From contig OY365806.1 of the NCBI GenBank assembly GCA_959347315.1, positions 32,180,818-32,244,817 on the forward strand: a stretch of 64,000 bases of DNA, in the 5' to 3' direction. The position numbers were made by a program, and so were the translations under genes. The notes under the pieces were generated by a model. The model did not search any database and was not told the origin of the DNA. It worked only from the letters and a program-made list of their open reading frames with translations. Below, one piece after another: positions 56,401-64,000 of this stretch (positions within the stretch are counted from its first letter, which is position 1; every line of letters begins with the position of its first letter). The DNA comes from Bimastos eiseni. Its lineage: Eukaryota > Annelida > Clitellata > Crassiclitellata > Lumbricidae.

Positions 56401-59400
56401 CAGAAAATGAGGTTACCAACTTGAAAGCCTGATTAATTAACAGAGTAATAAAAAGAGATCTGGTTCACTGTGATATAAATACATAATAGGAAACAGAATA
56501 AAATTAAACAATTTTGAAAAATTATCATGATTTACGAGCGCATAAAATTCTTGAGCATCCGTCCATTTTGGTTAGCTGATGATTAGTGAGACATGATTAT
56601 GACTTTAATAATAATGGTGATCCTTCTTCTTCTTCTTCTGCTGCTGGTGCTGTTGCTCCTGCTTATGTTGATTGATGATGTATTGTGTTCTGCAATAGGA
56701 TATGTGCAGGGCATGAGCGATCTGCTGGCACCGATTCTTGTTGTCATGGAGAATGAGGTTGATGCCTTCTGGTGCTTCGCTGGACTCATACGAATGATGG
56801 TCAGTCAGGATTCTTGCTGAGTCACTCTGCTTTATGCTGCATTACTTTATAGAAAAATGCTGTCTTTTTGTACCTGTCTGTCTGCTTGTTTGTCGTTCTA
56901 CCTAACCATCTGTGTGTCTGTCATAATAACTCTTGCCAACTGGATCCCTAATTCCTCATTTCCTCTTCAACTGTCATGTGTTCAGTTAATGATACATTGC
57001 AGTACAAGTCCTTATCTTGTCTACATTACCTTACTATTGCATTACCTAAGATTACTCTTCTATACCTTACATTACCTTGCTTTGTCTTATTTAAGTGACC
57101 TTACCTTAATTAACTTATCAGTACATTACCTAACTTTACATGACCTTGCATTACTTTACATGGCCCTGCCATTGCATTGCTTTACATTCCTGCCATATTT
57201 ACCTTACCATGCTTCCTCTGCCTTACTGTACAAAACTATCTTGCCTTTCGAGAAGTTATATTACACGGCTTTACCATTTTTACTCCTTCATGTCATCTTA
57301 TGCATAACCTTCCATTGCCGTAGGTTACCGTACATGTTTTACAAATCTAAATCTAACTTTGTTGCATCTTACCATATGTTATATTGCCTTTAGATGCATT
57401 ACATTACCTTACTGTTTGCTTTCCATTTTTGTGGTCAGGGTCGAAACTTTGAGAAGGACCAGCAGGCAATGAAGAACCAGTTATTCCAGCTGCAGAGTCT
57501 CGTCTCATTCGTTGACCCTCTACTGGCCAACTACTTGGAAAGCCATGACTCCAGCAACATGTACTTCTGCTTCCGATGGCTGCTCATCGTCTTCAAGCGG
57601 GAATTCTCTTTTCCTGACATCATGCGACTGTGGGAGGTTTGAACAACTCGTTGATGAATCGATTGACTGACTGATTGATTGATTTGAATCGATTGATCGA
57701 TCGATCGATCGATTGACTACAAAGTATTGAGATGTCAGTTTCTGTGCTGAACTCCAGGACATCAAGCACTGTCACTGTTATGACTTGATCAGGACTTCAT
57801 ATGTTGGAAATGCAATTGGTTGTGTGGGATCATTTAGGTTTCATGATAACAGCAATAAATTTGAACAGAGGTTTAGTAATAAGAGTAGAAATGTGTATTT
57901 GGGTTTGCAATAGGAGGGACAAATATATTGTTTAAGTTTTGTCATATCATTGATATTGACAGAACACTTTTGTCAAGGTTTTATGATAATGAGAAATGCA
58001 TTCTTTGAAGTCTTATGATTTATTATGTAAACAAAGAGGTCATAAGGTCGTCATTTTGTGACATTATTTTTTTAGGTGAGCTATTCATGAGATGACAGCA
58101 TGCATTCACATTTCAAATTTTTCTCAACTGTCTTGACTGACTGACTGACTGACTGACAGTTAAGTGGACGATCAGATAAATGATCTGACGGTCGAATGGA
58201 TGGACTGACATACAGATCAATCAATCAATCAATGTCAATTTGATATAGCGTCCCTTCAATGGACGGATGGCCAGAAGAACAAACAGACATCCAATAATTT
58301 CAAGTCTTAAGATGGGTAAATCAATTAATCAGCTAGTGGTAATAATAATTGTATTTGTTTAGGTCTTGTGGACGTCTAAGCCATGTAAAAACTTCCATCT
58401 TCTGCTCTGTTTGGCGATATTTGAATCGGCAAAGACAACACTCATTGAAAACAATTTTGGATTTAACGAGATTCTCAAAGTAAATGGTTTCTTCCTCAGC
58501 TTAGCTCCTAATATATTATTATTTAAGTAGATTTGACTATGTTTTCTATTCAATGAATGGCAGTTGCTTGATGTTTGTTTGGTGCTTGTTCACACCCATC
58601 CTCAAATCATCACTGTTAAGTGCCATCCATTTGAAATAGGGAAGTTGTGCGAATGATAAAAATTTTAATTGCAGGTTTTTGTAGTCATAATCTCTTAAAT
58701 ATACAGCACCTCTCCAATGGAACTCATGTCATAGGGTGCTAGGCAACCTAGTTAGACCATCCACAGTGATTCTTCCCTGCTGCATTCTGAAAAGTGTGGC
58801 TGGGGCAACAATCAAGTCAAGACAATGATTATTATAATTATTTTGAATATTAATTTGTGGGTGGTAGTGGGTAAGGAACCATCAAGGATGCATGCATAGT
58901 TTTTCCTATTCAACGTCTGTAGAACTTGACAAATACAATGCAGTACAACCTCAGTTTACTTGGTTCTTTAGCACATTTTTTTTTATTGTGTCTGTTTACT
59001 GACCATACATACATACATACATACCTACATAAAGAACCAGATGTGCATTCTGACAAATTATTCACTCTCTGAATTTGTTTAGTGTTATAACTTATTAGCA
59101 CGGAGCAGCACTGGTTTCCCATACACTTTTAGTAAACACACTCATCATTAAAGTGTGAACCTGTTTACTTTTGTTTATTCTCGTTATTTCGTTTCTTTAG
59201 TATGTAAATGACCTATCGTGCAACATCGATGTGGATGAAATCCTTCGTACGGCTGAGGCCATCTATCTCCAGCTTTGCGCCTGTCGTGACCTTCCACCTG
59301 TCGTTGGGAACATTCTCTGCCTGTTTGGTCCATCCGAAGGAAGTCCCTTCCAGCCATTCCACCCCTCCGAGCGCGAAACGGGCCTTGGTGGTAGCGAAAC

Positions 59401-59599
59401 CGCGACGACCCAGAGCAGCGTGCAGAGCAGCCCCGACCGAACAGGGTTCGTGACCTCTGACCGAAAGGTTACGACTCAGTCGTTGCACTTTCACAACGGC
59501 AATCAAGAGACAACGGCTGAGGGTACAACAACAGAACCAACGACGCCAGATGACAGCAGCATCGAGATCCTGTCTGATCATATTGATCTTGTTTGTTAG
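42875..59599 (+). CDS. TBC1D15: TBC1D15/TBC1D17-like Rab GTPase-activating protein
   Basis: Fourteen exons: 42875-42895, 44433-44528, 48524-48671, 50138-50357, 52306-52420, 52866-53066, 53589-53717, 54547-54650, 54878-54972, 55652-55768, 56699-56799, 57439-57636, 58363-58479, 59201-59599. They total 2061 bases, or 686 residues plus stop (human TBC1D15 691, TBC1D17 648). The N-terminal half is the TBC1D15/17 Rab-binding type region (DGVFVHEPV, KTLGWKHLIF, YPALHFHHGG, GGFSKVTNFFR). The TBC domain runs from about residue 310 to 540. It has the arginine-finger motif I376-x-x-D-x-x-R382 (IEKDVTR) and the glutamine finger Y417-V-Q419 in LGYVQGMSDLL, so GAP activity is expected. Family members act on Rab7 in endolysosomal and mitochondrial traffic. 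NENEVDAFWCF-like and YFCFRWLLIVFKREFSFPD blocks are strong. The tail (SSIEIL) recalls TBC1D17. Exon 1 encodes only MASGDAQ. The exon 2 donor (gttgga) is weak. Confidence 0.95.
43128..43137 (+). promoter_or_regulatory. CLEAR/E-box motif in TBC1D15 intron 1
   Basis: The palindrome gtcacgtgac is the exact consensus for TFEB/MITF-family factors that drive lysosome and autophagy genes. It lies about 250 bases after the TBC1D15 start codon. Function is inferred from the motif only. Confidence 0.35.
43510..44390 (+). mobile_element. CR1/L2-like LINE fragment, split by a hAT element
   Basis: Before the insertion, frames give AETLV..., LLDFYDAIGQVTLIALFDV and a degenerate ADD region. After it, SCIASNQLLLDPSKTQLIWL continues the same protein. 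It lies in TBC1D15 intron 1 and stops about 50 bases before exon 2. Confidence 0.8.
43789..44279. mobile_element. hAT-like MITE (491 bp) nested in a LINE
   Basis: Ends tagggttgtcaa and ttgacagcccta, with exact 8-bp duplications actgtgag at 43781-43788 and 44280-44287. Subterminal 'ggttaaccggtt' palindromes occur at both ends. The interior has a 78-bp tandem duplication (from about 43985 to 44146). No coding capacity. Confidence 0.92.
44850..45612 (+). mobile_element. 5'-truncated LINE in TBC1D15 intron 2
   Basis: An open frame to 45314 encodes LVLLQKRALRLVNASGYSLS, YARTSTRKFSIKYTGPTIWN and ends shortly after. This matches the C-terminus of the LINE at 7121-7816 (YARTNTRKFAIRCTGPKIWN). A 3' untranslated region with aataaac and a (atggtt)-type tail follows. 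The frame is largely intact over 150 codons, suggesting a rather young copy. Confidence 0.85.
46002..47175. mobile_element. Larger hAT-like element containing a second one
   Basis: Ends tagagctgcggaaattaacg and ...aattgttaacagctcta are imperfect inverted repeats. Flanking 8-mers tatataat and tatatatg agree at 6 of 8. The interior holds family A copy 2 (46166-46829). Subterminal 'attaattaat' runs occur at both ends. In TBC1D15 intron 2. Confidence 0.65.
46166..46829. mobile_element. hAT-like element, family A copy 2 (664 bp)
   Basis: Ends tagggcataaccg and cggttatgcccta. Exact 8-bp duplications cgagatat lie at 46158-46165 and 46830-46837. Inverted relative to the copy at 11862-12684 and shorter by about 160 bases. 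Confidence 0.9.
48788..49336. mobile_element. hAT-like MITE (549 bp) in TBC1D15 intron 3
   Basis: Perfect 15-bp inverted repeats tagagctgtaccgat / atcggtacagctcta. Exact 8-bp duplications ttatatgc lie at 48780-48787 and 49337-49344. Subterminal 'gccgattatt' motifs repeat at both ends. No transposase frame. Its left end is 116 bases after exon 3. Confidence 0.93.
50916..51071 (+). other. 51-codon frame of unusual composition in TBC1D15 intron 4
   Basis: Starts MNQIKSNMNRMNFDFKKHIG and is very rich in Lys, Arg, Ser, Asn and Gln. The bases are much less AT-rich than the intron around it. Similar 'ttccggcac' words flank the area (about 50658 and 51412), so it may be part of an unrecognised insertion. 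No family recognised. Confidence 0.25.
51900..52265. mobile_element. Two facing LINE 3'-end remnants
   Basis: At 51910-51955 the block 'tctcaaaggggcactatata' runs on the plus strand. From 51967 a (tcaa)n tail and 'gcgccccttcaagatatcta' run in the opposite sense, followed by decayed sequence like that at 1330-1600. They end just before TBC1D15 exon 5. Confidence 0.6.
53155..53449. repeat. CTGT-rich tract with (CT)n(AT)n
   Basis: Degenerate 'ctgtctgtctt' sequence from 53155, then pure (ct)n from 53391 and (at)n to 53449; 'ctgt' sequence resumes to about 53540. All three plus-strand frames stay open only because of this simple composition. In TBC1D15 intron 6. Confidence 0.92.
55769..56698 (+). 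other. TBC1D15 intron 10
   Basis: AT-rich sequence with no recognisable element or exon; short frames look random. A (ctt)n(ctg)n run lies at 56622-56660. Confidence 0.5.
56985..57412 (+). repeat. Degenerate ttacctta-type repeat tract in TBC1D15 intron 11
   Basis: Repeated words such as 'cattacctta', 'ttaccttgc' and 'tttacat' in one strand keep a 178-codon frame open. The peptide is Leu/Tyr-rich with no homologue I recognise. A similar tract is at 49545-49605. Confidence 0.6.
57656..57716. repeat. gatt/gatc simple repeat
   Basis: 'gattgactgactgattgatt' and '(gatc)n' units. A short (gact)n run is at 58136-58158 and a (caat)n run at 58217-58234. Confidence 0.85.
59086..59158. repeat. Decayed hairpin element, possible copy 4
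   Basis: 'tggtttcccatacacttttagtaaac' (split here by position: about 59107-59132) and the right arm 'tcattaaagtgtgaacc' resemble copy 3 of the 71-bp hairpin family; the left arm is degraded. In TBC1D15 intron 13, directly before exon 14. Confidence 0.4.
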
Positions 59600-59959
59600 G
59601 TGGAGAAGGAAAAGAGAGTTGGATTGTGAACCATCGAGTGCCACTATACACTGTGAAGGGAAATATGAAGCCTAATGTTTTTCCTAATTGAAGATTTAAA
59701 AATCTACAAAAGCTTACAATTTTAATCGTGTCTTCATTTTCTGTTCGGTTGATAATATAACATTTGTAAAGTATAGCAAATGTTGCTTTTATATATTATT
59801 TGCTTTGTAGTACACGTTGAGGGCTATATAACATCATCTCTGAATGTTAGTTCTCTTCAGTGTATCATAAACATCATTCAGCTGAGACTCTCATTACTGG
59901 TTCATTTAGCAACATATTTCATTCAGTGTTATTCTGGTAATGCATCTCTTGTCACAGTT

Positions 59960-60560
59960 ATTCATTAAGGTTTTGCATTCGATAGAGTCAATCATGATAG
60001 TTTGTTGTCTAGACCTATACACCAGATGAAATTACAGCTCTTATTATCTAGATATCTTTTTTTCTTAATTGTTGTTCTCGAAGGCTGCAATTAACCTGTC
60101 TAGTTCTGATCCGGTTCCCTGTCATTCAGGTGTGCTGCCTTGGGCTTCAGTTCTTGAGCTTTTCCTGTTTTGCAAAATTGCCCGCTTGCATAATACGAGG
60201 ATCCAATATGCTTGCTGATGGTACTCCACATTACTCTCTTCTCTCTCTCACTCAGCCACAGAACCTTCCACTTAAGCTGAACTCGAATTCTGCTGGTCTC
60301 CTCAGATCAGTTTTGGTTCTATTTTATTGATATGGCAACCAACCCAGTTAAGTCAGACAACTTGTTTCGTTGATTGAAGACGGCTGTAGGATCACATGTT
60401 TCACCTTCATCTGTATTTTGAATCGACTACCACAACTTAGGCTTGACTTGCCAATTCATTCATTTGAATTGCAAGTGAAGACTCGCTGTTTTACTCTTTC
60501 TATTGCTTTACTCCATCTTTTCCTCAAATTAAGAGTTACTAATTGCTTTAGTGAATAGAT
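59960..60560 (+). mobile_element. Possible degenerate LINE reverse transcriptase remnant
   Basis: Frame pieces such as FDRVNHDSLL at about 59975-60006 resemble the 'AFD.VDH..LL' motif, and later pieces fall in the expected order but with many stops. Weak evidence; it may instead be ordinary 3' untranslated sequence. Confidence 0.35.
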
Positions 60561-61849
60561 AAATAAAACTAAAAATGTAACATTTAAAAAAAGTTCTTGG
60601 AAAATATTAATTTAACAAGGAGGTCAAATGATTAGATATATATCTGACATGCCAATGTTGAGGCCAATGGAGTACATTTTGACATATAAATTATAGATTC
60701 AATATTGTTAATTAAATCTGTGTTCATTGACCTAAAATTCTTCTAGTTTGTATAAAACTAAAATAATTTCCACGAGTTTATTTTTTGCGCTTCATAGGAC
60801 TGATGCCGTGCCTTCTCTCGGCACAAAATTATAATTGTTCTCATTGTATCGAATGATTTTTGTTGATTCAGTGCAAGTTAGACATCCACAAAAGCTCATC
60901 ATTTGCAAATATCCACAAAATCTCTGCTAAATGCAAATGAAATCTGATGACTTCTGTAGTGTCATAACTCAACAAAGCTGTTCCAATTCAGATAATTATG
61001 TCAGAGAGATGTTTATTGCTCAGCAGTGAGATTGTGATGGTTCTGTTATTATTATTATTAATTTGGCATTTCTTAACTAAGGGTTACTCATACCAGATGA
61101 CGACAGTTCATGCAGTAATATTTTGTTAACAGTAAAATTGTTCCGTCGAGAATGAAAAAATATGACTCTTGATTCTCATTCTTATTATAATTGTTATTTG
61201 GCTTAATGAAGAAATGAGTCATTGTCATTAAAATCTATTACTTATTTTTTGCAATTTTTTCTCTTTGTGGGGAAATTCATTCAGCTGAAGCTTAATTTGC
61301 TGGCTTTTGTTTGAGAGGCCATTGAAACGAGCTATATAAATGTTGAGCCACATGCATACGAAGTCGTTGTTTCTGTTTGTGTGTTTTAGCGTATTGTCAC
61401 AAATACTCTTTTACTGTTCAGTGCAAAATCTGACATCTGAAATTTGGTTTGTGTATTTTATTTGGAACCTTCTGTTCCAACCGGCTTCATGTTTTCTTGA
61501 GTTATTGGACTTGTCTCAGTTATGTCTGATATAAAGAGCAGATACTTCTAGTAATAAAGCTTAATTTATATTTGCTGTTGCAATTGGCAATCAGCTCAAC
61601 TGTGACGTGCTCTCTGTAGATCAATTTCTTTGCAACCAATTCACATGGTCCTAGTGAATGATGTGCCGTGCGCTTCCGTGCATGCTAACTCGGTTTGCCT
61701 CCCGATGCTGGCTTTTTTCAGAGATTTTAGTCTTGGCCCAGTTCATTCTGGACTCTGGACACGAAAATGAAGCATCAGTGGTGAAGGATCTTACCCTATC
61801 AGTTCATTGGAAAATGAATATTGTTGAAGCAATCTCCAAACTTCTAAAG

Positions 61850-62470
61850 TGCCACTGAAAAGCCAGACGCCGGGCATCAACTCTTTCACAAGCGCTGCGT
61901 CGAATCAGGAGGGTTGTCCAAGGGAAGTCCCACCCCTGTTGCCAGAGTGGCAGAGTACCTGTTAGGATGAATGTCATTTGGGGAGACAGTGGGATGGCGA
62001 AGCATCAAATAAAGTCAGGGTATGAATTTTTAGTGGAAAACGCAATGCATGCTAGAGGAGTCTCAGGCAGCTGATGGTGGGTGATTGGCAGTGATGGCAG
62101 TCTGAGAGGAACCGTGCTGAATTCAGAAGGCAGATGATTCCAGAGATGTGATGATGCTGTGTTGGATATGACTTGAGATGAGAAGTGATCGGGGTGCGAG
62201 ATAGACTGAGACAAGAGGATTATCGAGTTGAACGGGTTGGAAAGCTGGTGAAGATTTTGAGCTCAAAGTATTGACGTAAACTCCTTACGTCAGTAGGTTG
62301 TAGCGATAGGGATTTGGAAACGAATTTGCTCTTGGGTTATTGGCCAATGGAGTGATTTGAGGATATGAGTGGTATCAAAAGTATAATACGAAGAAAGATC
62401 GTGGGCAGGGTATCGAATGTGAACGTACTTAAGGTATTGCTTAAAGAGATGAAGAGTTAGAGTGATACTG
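61850..62470 (-). mobile_element. LINE-derived repeat, copy 2
   Basis: Shares blocks and order with 8775-9680 (for example 'gaatcaggagggttgtcca' and the later 'agaagtgatc' and 'ccaatggagtgatttgag' words). The minus-strand frame 62214-62005 (SSHLWNHLPSEFSTVPL) looks like the C-terminal 'LWN.LP' motif of a LINE protein. Confidence 0.6.
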
Positions 62471-63442
62471 TGATAGGTGCATGTTAGGCCCTATGCCAAA
62501 ACTCAATATGGAAGGGTCTGGAATTTTCCTGATTTAGCCGCCTCTTGCGTCGACGTCTCTACCATATGTTTATTGAACTTCGTGTCTTCCTCTTCAGGCT
62601 CGCGTGGACGTCAATACACTTGACCACAGCTATGATTCCCCGTCCGTATTAAAACTGTTAGGCTATGTTTCGCTCAATATCCTTCAATTGCCTCAGTTGT
62701 TGGTTCAGTGTTCACTTACTGAAACACGCTTTCTCTTTCTACTCGCTTTACAATTATTATTCTATCTGGCAGTCTCGCTTCTTCGACTGCTATTCGCAAA
62801 ACCTGCTTCTACTCGCCGGGCCTTGCGTACCTGCAGCTCTTCCGAACGGTGTACAGTACTATACTGAAGAGGCGTTTGCAAATGCTTAAATACAATACAG
62901 TAGGCCTCTGTGGAGTGCAGGGCTATAATTATGTGATCATTCTAGCTTTGACCATGCGCCATGGCAACAAGCGAATCGATCGATAAGCGCTGCCACCGTA
63001 GCTGCGAGACGGCCGCATCAGCGCCAAGTGGACACGATTGATAAGCCGCGGTGTCCAGCCAACCTACTTAGCTATGCACGGCTCGATGAAGATTTAGTAT
63101 GCAGGCTTTGAAGCCATCGCAGTTTATTACGGATCTCGACGGCCTTTAGGTTGGGGCTTATCTAAAGAGTGGCAGTATTTTATTCTAATTTCTACAACTT
63201 AGTAATTTTTTATCAAATCTATGCGTAACAACTGCATGCATCTAAATGTAGGCCTATCGAATGGCGATGATTTTAGCCGCTATTTGCGCTGATCTGAGTT
63301 CATGTAAATTTCGTATTTTCGTATGCGCAAAAGTGTATCACAATGCACGTGCACGCTTGTAAATAGCTTGGACGCGTAAACAGCATAAGATAAAGGCCAG
63401 TACCTCTAGTGAAAATCATTGATATCACTTATAAAGTCAACA

Positions 63443-63591
63443 ATGGATTCGGTGCTTGGATTTGTCGGAATGACTGTGCACACACCGCGTTGGACAATTC
63501 GACTGAGAAACTATCTGGCCGAGTTTACAGATTTTTTCAGCGAATTCGGACGATATATCGCACCGACGTACCGGCACGATAGGTGCGATAG
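63443..63591 (+). CDS. Possible first coding exon of an unrecognised gene
   Basis: An ATG opens a frame beginning MDSVLGFVGMTVHTPRWTIR and running to a strong donor (gtaagt at 63592). This leaves 49 codons plus two bases, and the frame stops just past the donor if unspliced. The composition is more GC-balanced than the flanks, and the upstream 500 bases contain several CpG-rich stretches, as at a promoter. I do not recognise the protein and no second exon is visible before the window ends. It could be a real first exon of a plus-strand gene or chance; a weaker donor at 63582 would also work. Confidence 0.4.
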
Positions 63592-64000
63592 GTAAGTGTT
63601 ATCACAGCACACCTTGTTCGTTTGTGTTGTATAGCCTATAATTATGTATGTTTAGGCCTACATTTTTGCCCTCTTCTCTTAGTTCGTTTGACGACGAGCG
63701 TTTGTATAAGAAAAGAATGCAACCATGGCGGCTCTTATCGAACCGCTTGTTTTGTATTTTCTTTAAGTTAGGTTACTCGATAGAGGAAGATAAAAAACTG
63801 TGTGCTCATTTACATATTTTAATCTGTTTTAGTTCCGAAATATTAAACGTCGATATATTTCGCAGCCCCACAATAGCCGCGTTCTATATATATTTTATAA
63901 TATAGGGCCTACACTTAGAATTATGCACTCCGCTATATCAAATCACGCTTGCAACACTCAACTAGTTTCGTTGGTCGGTCGGTGCTATACTTCATCATCC
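63592..64000 (+). other. Probable first intron of the unrecognised gene
   Basis: Follows the gtaagt donor. A frame of 85 codons at 63648-63905 has no recognisable family feature. Nothing else is visible before the window ends. Confidence 0.3.

Larger units (their letters stand above)
59600..63442. other. Region downstream of TBC1D15: 3' UTR, LINE remnants and upstream DNA of next exon
   Basis: The first plus-strand AATAAA after the TBC1D15 stop is at 60561, so the 3' untranslated region may end near there. It overlaps a probable degenerate reverse-transcriptase remnant (59960-60560). A second LINE-derived block occupies 61850-62470. The stretches 60600-61850 and 62480-62930 show nothing I can name. 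The 62930-63130 stretch is CpG-richer and may be promoter DNA. Confidence 0.45.

Noticed and set aside
57394..57765. Frames antisense to TBC1D15 exon 12
   Set aside because: Shadow of the coding exon extended by the gatt/gatc repeat.
62941..62980. RFX X-box upstream of the 63443 exon
   Set aside because: Only the ggcaac half-site is present; the left half does not fit.

Overview
This is a window of animal nuclear DNA, AT-rich and intron-rich, most likely from a marine invertebrate. The evidence is protein genes split into many small exons with GT...AG junctions, long introns and intergenic stretches full of decayed CR1/L2-like and RTE-like LINEs and short hAT-type elements, and no bacterial gene layout. 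The predicted proteins resemble vertebrate orthologues closely, but I cannot fix the phylum from the sequence. An echinoderm, hemichordate, cephalochordate or lophotrochozoan would all fit.

Four conserved genes can be rebuilt exon by exon, with reading phase matching at every junction. (1) RUSF1 (RUS1/DUF647 family), minus strand, 15977 down to 358. Thirteen exons are present and the last one or more lie beyond the left edge. (2) MKS1, the B9-domain protein of the ciliary transition zone, plus strand, 18127-32214, 19 exons, 561 residues. (3) An SFT2D1/2-type Golgi membrane protein, minus strand, 41753-35259, 7 exons, 169 residues. (4) A TBC1D15/TBC1D17-type Rab GTPase-activating protein, plus strand, 42875-59599, 14 exons, 686 residues, with both catalytic finger motifs. 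A possible first exon of an unrecognised fifth gene starts at 63443 (plus).

The genes alternate in direction (- + - +). RUSF1 and MKS1 diverge from a 2.1-kb spacer, MKS1 and SFT2D converge on a 3-kb spacer, and SFT2D and TBC1D15 diverge from a 1.1-kb spacer. They do not form one pathway. MKS1 is ciliary, SFT2D and TBC1D15 both act in membrane traffic, and RUSF1 is poorly characterised.

The rest is mostly repeats. At least six hAT-like elements have recognisable terminal repeats and exact or 7-of-8 8-bp target duplications, and two more are less certain. Several are nested in LINEs or in one another, so the order of insertion can be read. Three 71-bp hairpin elements lie in MKS1 introns. There is a minisatellite in RUSF1 intron 9, a 12-bp tandem array, a 114-bp tandem duplication and a cluster of inverted repeats in SFT2D intron 1. 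I found no convincing new multi-gene system. The best leads are the hairpin family, the nested hAT/LINE layers, a LINE remnant in frame with TBC1D15 exon 2, and a perfect CLEAR-type motif in TBC1D15 intron 1.
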